Positions 57,801 to 64,000 of a stretch of 64,000 nt of DNA are shown piece by piece. The notes below the pieces were generated by a model that saw nothing but the letters and a program-made list of their open reading frames with translations, searched no databases and was not told the origin of the DNA. Source of the DNA: Bacteroidota bacterium. Its GTDB lineage: Bacteria; Bacteroidota; Bacteroidia; Chitinophagales; Chitinophagaceae. How positions within the stretch are numbered: the first letter of the stretch is position 1; every line of letters starts with the position of its first letter. The stretch is from the NCBI GenBank assembly GCA_028876495.1, contig JAGWRO010000023.1, forward strand, positions 51,776 through 115,775. Reading direction: 5' to 3'. A program made the translations under genes and the position numbers.

Positions 57801-59648
57801 GAAATTAATGGAACCAACCAGTGTATCAATAACTATATGAGGATCATTGATACTTGCCGATCCGGTGAACAACTTTTTTTTGAATTCGCCATGTGCAATA
57901 ATGTTCGTGTATTCATACCCGTTATATTCTATCTTGTTAATGTTTCCGTCCACTCCAACATCAATGTTATTTGGATCAAATCCTTTTCCATTTATTTTTC
58001 CATCAAAAACTACGCTGCCGATATTACTGTTATCAATAAATTTTCCTAACTGAAAATTATTGGTAGAAACTTTCCCGTCATAAACAGCCTGGCCATGATC
58101 CGGGATGGTAAGATGAATATCGGTTTGCAGGTTACCAATGTCAGTGGTCAAAATTCCGTAAGCCACAAAATCATTTAAATACCCGGTATAACTTCCTGAA
58201 AATTTTATATTGCCGAAAGCACTTAAATTAGGACTGGTAATGCTTTTTAGGGATGGAATAAGCCTTGAAAGCTCGGAATAATTGGTTCTTAATTCGTTTG
58301 ACCTGAAATCGATAAATGTTTTATTAATATCAGGCAAACCTCTTAAACTGATATCGCCGTTCAGGTAATTATTAGCACCAGCTGTAATAACCATATTGTG
58401 TGCTGTAAGGTTTTCAATCGTTCCATGTGCTGTTCCCGACAAGTTAAAATCTGTATTCCATGAGCTGGTTTCCGGAGCAAAATAGGCAAGATCATCGCTG
58501 CTAACAGAACTGTTTTTAAAATGCCCGTCAACAGTTATTGCATGAATAAAATCCTGCATGTCATCATTAAAATTTTTATAGTGCATTGCATAATAATCCT
58601 GCAAATGGCTTTTGTTGGTAACGATATCAAGATGTTTAAACTCCATCATTTTTGGAGTAAATTTAAAATTAGCGGCGAGTTTTTTTACGACAAAACCACC
58701 CCGATCTTTTACAGATAAAGCGATATCCGATTTTAAGGTATCGTCATTAAGGTTGATATTTTTAAAGGTTCCGTTTATCGAGGATAAAACAATATGGTTT
58801 GGATCAAACTCATTCATAACCGGTGGTGAGTATCCTTCATTTTCCACAGCTACCAATCCGTCAGTCAGGGTAAGTTTGTTTACAGAAAGTCGCCATCCAT
58901 CCGGGTTCCATTGTAATCCATTCGTTTCAATAACCGGCTTTGAGGGGGCCGATGTAGTATCTTTCGGCCGGTTTCCTTTATAATCATATAATGTAAATGA
59001 AGGCTTGTCCAATTGCATTTCACTTATCCTGATACTATTCTTGTTTATATCAAATTCATCAGCATGCACATTCAGTTTGTTGGCCGAAACCAGGATGTTT
59101 TCTCCACGCCATTCATCTTTTTGCCAGATACGAATGTTTTTTAAATTCAGGACTTTAAGATCAAGATTGATATTTGATGCAGAAGTGTCTGTTTTTTTAT
59201 TTTGGGGACCGGAAAAATAATCAACCAAAAACTGGTAATTCCATACAGAATCTGTACGATGAAGATTGATGAAGGCATCGTAGAGGCCAACGTAGTTCAG
59301 CTTTATATTTTTTTTGAAAAAGAACCAGTCAGTGATATTAACTTTTGCCTCGCCTGCATATAATAAGGTGTCTTTTTTATGATCAAGGACCAATAAACCC
59401 TGCATATCCATTTTATCAAAAAGCTGGAGATCAATTTTTTTAATTGAAACAGTTGTATGCAGATTTTTAGAAAGACGGTTTGCTACCTTGTGGATAATAA
59501 AAGTTTGAAAGAAGGTAGTTTGAATTAAAATCCAAAGAACAATGAGCAGCACAAGGATGCTCAAAATGACTTTGAGAAATATTTTTACAACTTTTTTCAG
59601 GCTAAATAAGATTATCAGCAAAAATAAAGAAACGACATGGTAAGCCAA
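54840..59648 (-). CDS. tamB: TamB-like translocation and assembly module protein
   Basis: 1602 aa, longer than E. coli TamB (1259) but common for Bacteroidota. An N-terminal membrane helix (~8-50), a very long series of short beta-strand repeats with almost no charge-dense globular parts, and a C-terminal DUF490/TamB region (~1180-1560), ending in a lysine-rich tail. TamB spans the periplasm as a beta-sheet taco and moves phospholipids or assists outer-membrane protein insertion. No TamA-like barrel gene lies in the window. Encoded downstream of topA on the same strand (122-bp gap). Confidence 0.9.
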   Translation of the reverse strand: MAYHVVSLFLLIILFSLKKVVKIFLKVILSILVLLIVLWILIQTTFFQTFIIHKVANRLSKNLHTTVSIKKIDLQLFDKMDMQGLLVLDHKKDTLLYAGEAKVNITDWFFFKKNIKLNYVGLYDAFINLHRTDSVWNYQFLVDYFSGPQNKKTDTSASNINLDLKVLNLKNIRIWQKDEWRGENILVSANKLNVHADEFDINKNSIRISEMQLDKPSFTLYDYKGNRPKDTTSAPSKPVIETNGLQWNPDGWRLSVNKLTLTDGLVAVENEGYSPPVMNEFDPNHIVLSSINGTFKNINLNDDTLKSDIALSVKDRGGFVVKKLAANFKFTPKMMEFKHLDIVTNKSHLQDYYAMHYKNFNDDMQDFIHAITVDGHFKNSSVSSDDLAYFAPETSSWNTDFNLSGTAHGTIENLTAHNMVITAGANNYLNGDISLRGLPDINKTFIDFRSNELRTNYSELSRLIPSLKSITSPNLSAFGNIKFSGSYTGYLNDFVAYGILTTDIGNLQTDIHLTIPDHGQAVYDGKVSTNNFQLGKFIDNSNIGSVVFDGKINGKGFDPNNIDVGVDGNINKIEYNGYEYTNIIAHGEFKKKLFTGSASINDPHIVIDTLVGSINFSKTNPEFDLEANVTKLHLKNLKFTNDSISLTGKFNLNFTGNNIDNFLGSAKLYNAVLSDNGKQLSFDSLYINSTYVDGKKILTLASNELEAGINGNFKIRELPEAFQLFLNKYYPAYINKPKKNIENQDFNFYVKTRDVSDYINLFDKRITGLNNSILQGDINIAANTLNLQADIPQFKYSNISFNVIDFAATGTQDTLILKGDIDDVVINDSLHSPDTRFSITAANDISDISVKATGNQTFNNADLSAKIETNRQGFKLTFNPSTFAINQKQWQIAKQGVLELKDSLLTANNIRFSQNGQEIYISTQPSLTGNGNDIMIAVQNLVVGDFTPMFLKSPKLNGSLNGNIRVDNPFGNMAVEFDTKIDEFKFENDSIGIILANGEYDDNPGELKVNMISNNNLYNFSGNFGYRFNDTTTNQLSGSVVFNNSGIHILENYLNSVFSSLDGRATGKLSISGKASAPKLTGSIRLDSTAMTVDYTQCHYRLANGSVITFNPDEIDFGTIKILDTLNHTATLTGKIYHTFFDNFFFNELHLKTDPVGNGPAKFILLNTTSSDNNEFYGHVVGRAELSLNGFLTDMQMDISGEPTDSSHIYLPTGETAESGSMDYLEFTKFGREMKADRLSRQNTNIKVNMDLTANPLAKIDVILDETTGDVIKAQGSGKLNITAGTTEPLTIRGRYNIEQGEYTFNFQTFLKTPFTLQQGYIEWQGDPYLANLNIDAVYRAQNVSMSNIPTTSGYRNINGNVDIIFKLRGTLKDPQPEFEFQFPFDNPLKSDPIATEYLKTRFQEDKTALMNQVASLLLFNQFMTTDQPLITGNNTGNFVTRSVGQLLSATLSSSLNSWLQKVLNTKSVNLITNINTADFNFQKGASQKEIQNVGNFGVRTAFLNNKLLVTVAGNVDYRLGQAVTTSNSNFLFTPDVSFEYLISPNGQLRVIGFNRSDADIGDIAGVTRRNRTGIQLSYRKDFDTFTEFFTNENKRKKTKKK

Positions 59649-59719
59649 ATTAACTATTAGGCTAATGCGTTGATAAATTGTTAATCTGTAAAAGTTTTTG
59701 CAGAATGGAAACCACGCAA

Positions 59720-59753
59720 ACAGTAAAGGAACAAATAATCGTAATTTTTATTT
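59720..59753 (-). repeat. dispersed 34-bp intergenic repeat, copy 16
   Basis: Minus strand reads AAATAAAAATT-ACGA-TTATTTGTTCCTTTACTGT, following the topA 3' end (17 bp) in the usual orientation. Confidence 0.7.
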
Positions 59754-59770
59754 AACCCTGTATCCTTCTT

Positions 59771-62332
59771 TTATTTCTTTTTGGCTCCTTTTTTAGGAGC
59801 TGCTTTCTTTTTAGCCGCTTTCTTATCAAACGCTTTTGGATCCTGCTGAAGGATCATTTTCTTTACCTCTTCAACCGGCAGTTGTGTGAGTTCTTCGGGC
59901 GTAAATTTTCCGCCTCCGGGTTTTGCAGTGATCTTCAACATTTTTTTTCCGAAGCGTATAAATGGCCCCCAGCGGCCGTTTTCAATTGCTATTTTATCTA
60001 CGGGCCATTGTTGTATAAAACGATTGGCTTCTTTTTCGATCTTTTTTTCAATTAGCTCATTACAATCTTTCTGTGCCAGATTATCAAAATTGTAAGCTCT
60101 CGGAACATTGATAAAAAGATCGTTCCATTTGATAAATGGCCCGAAACGCCCTTTTCCTTTGGTGATTGGTTTTTCCTGGAAATAGCCTATTGGCGCATCT
60201 TCCACTTGCTTGGCCTTAATAATTTCTATCGCCCTTTGCATATCAACTTCCGTAGGCTCTTCACCTTTTGGAATGGAAATAAATTGCTCGCCCCATTTTA
60301 CATAAGGGCCAAACCTGCCAATATTTACAGACATTTCCTTGCCTTCGTATTCGCCTAAAGTAAACGGAAGCTTAAACAGATCCATTGCTTCACCCAGCGA
60401 AATGGTTTCTATGCTTTGTGTGGCTTTTAGTTTGGCAAATTTTGGTTTTTCCTCATCTTCTGCATTTCCTATTTGTACCATTGGGCCATATCTTCCCATT
60501 CTTGCGATCACCGGCTTGCCGCTTTCAACATCCGTTCCTAATTCACGTTCTCCTTTTGCACGCTCTGCATTTTCGAGTGTATGTTCTACCGATTCATGAA
60601 ATGGTTTGTAAAACTGACCTACCATTTTATTCCATTGTAAATCACCTTCTGCAATTTTATCAAACTCTTCTTCAATATTGGCGGTAAAAGAATAATCCAT
60701 TACTTTGTCAAAATGCTGATTCAGAAAATCAGTAACAACCAACCCCAGGTCAGTAGGGAAAAGTTTTCCTTTTTCAGCTCCGGTTATTTCTGATGTTTTA
60801 ACTTTTTGAATAACATTTTCCTTAGTAAGTTTTACAATCCTGATATCGCGTTTTGTGCCTTCTTTATCTCTTTTTTCAACATAACTTCTTTTGATAATCG
60901 TGCTGATGGTAGGAGCGTAGGTACTTGGTCGTCCGATGCCCAATTCTTCCAGTTTTTTTACCAAAGAAGCTTCTGTATATCTTGGTGCATGACGGGTGAA
61001 TTTTTCTGTCGCTGTCATCTCTTCAAAATCCAGTTGTTGATTTACCGTCAGCGAAGGCAGGCGGCTTTCATTTCCAAAGGACTGTGATTCGTTTTCATCA
61101 TCGTCGGTTCCTTCATTATAAATTTTCAAAAAACCATCAAATTTCAGAACTTCACCGCTGGCAGTTAGTTCATCTTCTACTGTACTTATTTTTATTTTGG
61201 CGGTTGTCTTTTCTAAAATTGCGTCACTCATCTGGCTGGCTATGGTGCGTTTCCATATCAATTCATAAAGCCGGCTCATTTCGGGATCTTGTATACGGTT
61301 TTCGCTCATGTCGGTGGGGCGTATGGCTTCATGAGCTTCCTGGGCGCTTTCATTTTTTGTTTTGTAATTGCGCATTTGCAGATACTTTTCTCCATAATTT
61401 TTCAGTATCTCGCTTTTGATTTGTTCTTTTGCTGTAGTGCTCAGGTTTACACTGTCGGTTCTCATGTAAGTGATCTTTCCGCTCTCATATAATTTTTGAG
61501 CAATGATCATTGTTTTACTTACTCCATATCCTAATTTTCTACTGGCTTCCTGCTGTAAGGTTGAAGTAGTAAAAGGTGCAGCAGAAGTGCGTTTGCCAGG
61601 TTTTACAATAATGTCTTTTACCGAATAGGTCGCATTTTTACAGCGGTCTAAAAAGTTTTCCGCTTCTTCAATCGTTCTGGTTCCTCCGTCTTCTGCTTTA
61701 AATGATATTTTTTTACCTGACTCATCAACTGAAGCTAAAATGGCTTCAATTTTAAAACTGTTCTTTACTTCAAACTGGTTAATCTCTCTTTCTCTCTCAA
61801 CGATAAGTTTAACCGCTACGCTTTGAACTCTTCCGGCGCTTAAACCACCTTTCATTCCAATTTTTCTCCATAAAACAGGAGATAGTTCAAAACCTACCAA
61901 CCTGTCCAATACCCGCCTTGCCTGTTGCGAATTAACCAGGTTCATGTCAATAAACCGTGGATTTTGTACTGCCGCATTTATCGCCGGCTTGGTTATTTCA
62001 TGAAAAACAATCCTCTTGGTAGTATTTACATCAAGCCCTAAAACTTCAGCAAGGTGCCAGCTTATGCTTTCTCCTTCACGGTCCTCATCCGATGCCAGCC
62101 AAACCGTATCGGCTTTTTTTGCATACTGTTTTAGTTCTTTTACCACCTTTGCTTTATCATCAGGCACTTTATAGCGCGGAGAAAAATTGTTGTTTATATC
62201 AATGCCCATGTCATCTTTTTCAAGATCACGAATGTGGCCGTAACAACTCTTTACCTCGAAATCTTTACCTAAAATTTTTTCAATGGTTTTTGCTTTCGCA
62301 GGGGACTCAACAATCAATAAATTTTTTGCCAT
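59771..62332 (-). CDS. topA: DNA topoisomerase I
   Basis: The start is taken at the third codon (62332; MAKNLLIVESPAKAKTIEK), giving 853 aa. TOPRIM domain with E9 region and DEDREGE, catalytic tyrosine Y289 in ITYMRTDSVNLS. The usual cysteine zinc ribbons are absent; instead the C-terminus has four glycine-rich repeats (IARMGRYGPMVQIG, VNIGRFGPYVKWG, KGKGRFGPFIKWN, ENGRWGPFIRFG) and a lysine/alanine tail. It relaxes negative supercoils. Standard form for this phylum. Followed by tamB. Confidence 0.96.
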   Translation of the reverse strand: MAKNLLIVESPAKAKTIEKILGKDFEVKSCYGHIRDLEKDDMGIDINNNFSPRYKVPDDKAKVVKELKQYAKKADTVWLASDEDREGESISWHLAEVLGLDVNTTKRIVFHEITKPAINAAVQNPRFIDMNLVNSQQARRVLDRLVGFELSPVLWRKIGMKGGLSAGRVQSVAVKLIVEREREINQFEVKNSFKIEAILASVDESGKKISFKAEDGGTRTIEEAENFLDRCKNATYSVKDIIVKPGKRTSAAPFTTSTLQQEASRKLGYGVSKTMIIAQKLYESGKITYMRTDSVNLSTTAKEQIKSEILKNYGEKYLQMRNYKTKNESAQEAHEAIRPTDMSENRIQDPEMSRLYELIWKRTIASQMSDAILEKTTAKIKISTVEDELTASGEVLKFDGFLKIYNEGTDDDENESQSFGNESRLPSLTVNQQLDFEEMTATEKFTRHAPRYTEASLVKKLEELGIGRPSTYAPTISTIIKRSYVEKRDKEGTKRDIRIVKLTKENVIQKVKTSEITGAEKGKLFPTDLGLVVTDFLNQHFDKVMDYSFTANIEEEFDKIAEGDLQWNKMVGQFYKPFHESVEHTLENAERAKGERELGTDVESGKPVIARMGRYGPMVQIGNAEDEEKPKFAKLKATQSIETISLGEAMDLFKLPFTLGEYEGKEMSVNIGRFGPYVKWGEQFISIPKGEEPTEVDMQRAIEIIKAKQVEDAPIGYFQEKPITKGKGRFGPFIKWNDLFINVPRAYNFDNLAQKDCNELIEKKIEKEANRFIQQWPVDKIAIENGRWGPFIRFGKKMLKITAKPGGGKFTPEELTQLPVEEVKKMILQQDPKAFDKKAAKKKAAPKKGAKKK

Positions 62333-62651
62333 AATCATCTTTTTTTTCCAATTCTTAGCCTTCCTTATTCTTATAACGTTCTAATTTCGGAATAATTTAC
62401 GTGGTTGCAATATTAGCGTAAAAATTAAAAATCAAATTTTAAAAGAGAATTTGTTATTTAAATATGGATCATTATCTTCGTAACCCCCACTGAGTAACCA
62501 TTTCAAAGCTTTCCTTTTTAATTAAAAAAAAGAAAGCATATTTAAAAACCTTAATAAATTAACTTACTAAATATATTTTTTATAAAAAAATACCGTTATA
62601 TCAATTAATAATTATTGATAATCTGAATATATTTAGTTTAAAAAAAAGTAA
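62333..62651. other. 319-bp divergent intergenic region
   Basis: Very AT-rich. A TATCTTCG near 62472 resembles a -7 box with one mismatch. An imperfect hairpin (GCTTTC/GAAAGC arms at 62508-62537) and inverted arms TATCAAT/ATTGATA (62599-62620) lie upstream of the DUF2520 gene. No repeat copy and no ORF. Confidence 0.5.
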
Positions 62652-63419
62652 ATGAGAGTTGTAATGCTTGGTTCGGGAAATACCGCTACTGTTTTATCTG
62701 AGCTGATTGTAAAAGCCGGCCATACTATTGTTCAGGTAGTGAGCCGGAACGAAGCGAATGCCAAAGCACTTGCGTCATCTTATCTTGCTGCCACAGCACC
62801 TCTTGCTTCAGCGCAATTTGCAGAAGCGGATATATATATTGTTGCTCTGCACGATGTAGCCCTGGATCATGTTGAGCAAATTGCCGGGTTGAAAAATAAA
62901 TTTGTGGTTCACACCGCCGGGGCTGTTTCAATAAATGTATTTAAAGATATTACTTCCACTTTCGGAGTATTATATCCTTTGCAGTCTCTTTCCAAATATG
63001 CCGACCATATCCCTGAAATTCCGTTTTTAGTTGATGGCAATAACCAGGAAACCATGCATCATGTGTTGGGATTTGCAAAAACTCTTTCTGATAAAGTAAT
63101 TGAAGCCAATGATACAGAAAGACTCAATTTTCACGTGGCGGCAGTTTTTGTAAACAATTTCACTAATCATCTTTATGCCCTTGCAGAATTGTTTTGTGAA
63201 AAAGAACGGATCGATTTTAAAGCCTTGTTTCCACTGATTGATGAAACCACTTTAAGGGCCAAATCCATCTCACCTTTTCTTACACAAACCGGTCCTGCTA
63301 TCAGGGATGATATTTATACGCTTAACCGACATTTGCAGGCGCTTGCCTCCAACCCTGATCTTAAATATATTTACCTGAAGCTTACTGAAAGCATTATCAA
63401 ACATCACGGTAAAAGATAA
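62652..63419 (+). CDS. Rossmann-fold DUF2520 protein (NADP-dependent oxidoreductase-like)
   Basis: 255 aa. N-terminal dinucleotide-binding motif VVMLGSGNTATVLSELIVKAGH and a C-terminal DUF2520 helical domain with NNFTNHLYALAELFCEKE. Related to ketopantoate/pyrroline-5-carboxylate reductase-type folds; true substrate unknown. Its stop codon lies in a dispersed repeat copy. It precedes the KdsC-like gene, a frequent neighbourhood in Bacteroidota. Confidence 0.85.
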   Translation: MRVVMLGSGNTATVLSELIVKAGHTIVQVVSRNEANAKALASSYLAATAPLASAQFAEADIYIVALHDVALDHVEQIAGLKNKFVVHTAGAVSINVFKDITSTFGVLYPLQSLSKYADHIPEIPFLVDGNNQETMHHVLGFAKTLSDKVIEANDTERLNFHVAAVFVNNFTNHLYALAELFCEKERIDFKALFPLIDETTLRAKSISPFLTQTGPAIRDDIYTLNRHLQALASNPDLKYIYLKLTESIIKHHGKR

Positions 63420-63445
63420 ATCTACTTTTAAAGTTGGTTTACTGC
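63412..63445 (+). repeat. dispersed 34-bp intergenic repeat, copy 17
   Basis: AAAGATAAATC-TACT-TTTAAAGTTGGTTTACTG, AAAAGTT-type. Its TAA provides the DUF2520 gene's stop codon (63417-63419). Confidence 0.65.
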
Positions 63446-63549
63446 GCGCATAATTTATTATTCAGTTCTCTATAACTATATTTGAAAAAATTATGCTGAT
63501 AAGAAGAAACTGCTGACCTTATTTATTTCATTAACCCAATTACTTTAAA

Positions 63550-64000
63550 ATGCAAATTCTTTCCCGCTTTAAGTTGATCAAAACTTTTGCATTCGATATG
63601 GATGGTGTTTTGACTGATGGCAAAGTATTGGTTGATAGTGAAAATAACTGGCTCAGAAGCATGAATATCCGCGATGGCTATGCACTGCAACTGGCTGTTA
63701 GATCAGGGTTTGAAGTGGTGGTAATTTCAGGAAGCGATTCTTCGTTTGTTCATGACCGTTTGAATCGGCTTGGTGTAAAAGAAGTATTTATGGATGTAAA
63801 AGACAAGGAAGATTTTTTAAATCAATATGTGGCAGAAAAAAAGTTATCACTCAATGAACTGCTTTTTATGGGCGACGATATTCCTGATTATCATTGTATG
63901 AAGATAGCCGGAATAGCGGCATGCCCATCCGACGCCGCAGTTGAAATTAAAGAAATTGCTTCTTATATTTCGCCTCATAAAGGTGGCTGCGGTTGTGTGA
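63550..64000 (+). CDS. kdsC: KdsC-like HAD phosphatase (3-deoxy-D-manno-octulosonate 8-phosphate phosphatase), C-terminus cut by window
   Basis: 150 codons visible, no stop before the window ends. HAD motif I is FAFDMDGVLTDG (~13-24), motif II ISGSDS, motif IV LLFMGDDIPDYHCM. The C2-cap-free, ~170-aa HAD-IIIA shape fits KdsC, which dephosphorylates KDO-8-phosphate for lipopolysaccharide core synthesis. The visible end PHKGGCGCV matches the tail region of KdsC, so only a few tens of residues are probably missing. Confidence 0.85.
   Translation, partial: MQILSRFKLIKTFAFDMDGVLTDGKVLVDSENNWLRSMNIRDGYALQLAVRSGFEVVVISGSDSSFVHDRLNRLGVKEVFMDVKDKEDFLNQYVAEKKLSLNELLFMGDDIPDYHCMKIAGIAACPSDAAVEIKEIASYISPHKGGCGCV

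Noticed and set aside
1-64000. tRNA, rRNA, CRISPR, riboswitch and insertion-sequence searches by eye
   Set aside because: No cloverleaf, direct-repeat array, conserved riboswitch core or transposase reading frame was visible in the intergenic sequence.

Overview
The window reads as a chromosomal segment from a member of the Bacteroidota, most likely a Chitinophagaceae-type bacterium. Evidence: a fused SecDF, a type IX secretion C-terminal domain (CHU_C), several TlpA/DUF4369 thioredoxins, Bacteroidetes-type -7 boxes (TAnnTTTG) upstream of secDF, a thioredoxin gene and cinA, a TamB-like giant protein, PBP4, bactofilin, and weak Shine-Dalgarno signals. No tRNA, rRNA, CRISPR array, transposase or phage gene was found. 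The window opens inside an M61 peptidase gene and closes inside a KdsC-like phosphatase gene.

Layout. 1-5.5 kb: M61 peptidase (partial), a Tat-exported sugar isomerase/epimerase and a GH2 glycosidase. 6.1-10.9 kb: a tight three-gene operon of a membrane multihaem cytochrome c, a CRTAC1-type beta-propeller (FG-GAP + ASPIC/UnbV) and a TPR protein. 11-17.2 kb: TlpA-like thioredoxin, SecDF, gamma-glutamyltransferase. 17.3-21.1 kb (minus): FtsH and an ECF42-type sigma factor with its YCII/DGPF partner. 21.5-29.3 kb: a ThuA/sugar dehydrogenase/PKD/cytochrome c fusion lipoprotein, a small membrane protein, an MFS transporter, a second ThuA protein, an alpha/beta hydrolase and a VOC protein. 29.5-33.6 kb: a T9SS cargo protein, a methyltransferase, an ECF sigma/anti-sigma pair and a small membrane protein. 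33.8-34.9 kb: a second TlpA-like lipoprotein.

35.4-45.9 kb is a potassium-transport locus: an NtrC-type response regulator, three consecutive micropeptides (the last is KdpF), KdpA, KdpB, KdpC, an outer-membrane beta-barrel protein, a short KdpD (KdpD + USP domains only) and a free-standing histidine kinase. Signal input and kinase output, fused in enterobacterial KdpD, are thus on two polypeptides, and the regulator is of the sigma-54 class rather than KdpE-like.

46-64 kb: Gfo/Idh/MocA oxidoreductase, M23 peptidase + bactofilin (cell-shape pair), a second Tat-exported sugar isomerase, GH13 amylase, PBP4, CinA, TamB, topoisomerase I, a DUF2520 protein and a KdsC-like phosphatase.

The strongest unexplained structure is a dispersed ~34-bp repeat: 17 recognisable copies lie in gaps between genes, in both orientations, with fixed internal spacing (AAATAAAAATC, four variable bases, then TTATTTGTTGGTTTACTG). 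Other items worth a look are the cytochrome/CRTAC1/TPR operon, two unnamed micropeptides upstream of kdpF, and a perfect 12-bp inverted repeat upstream of the kdp-linked regulator.
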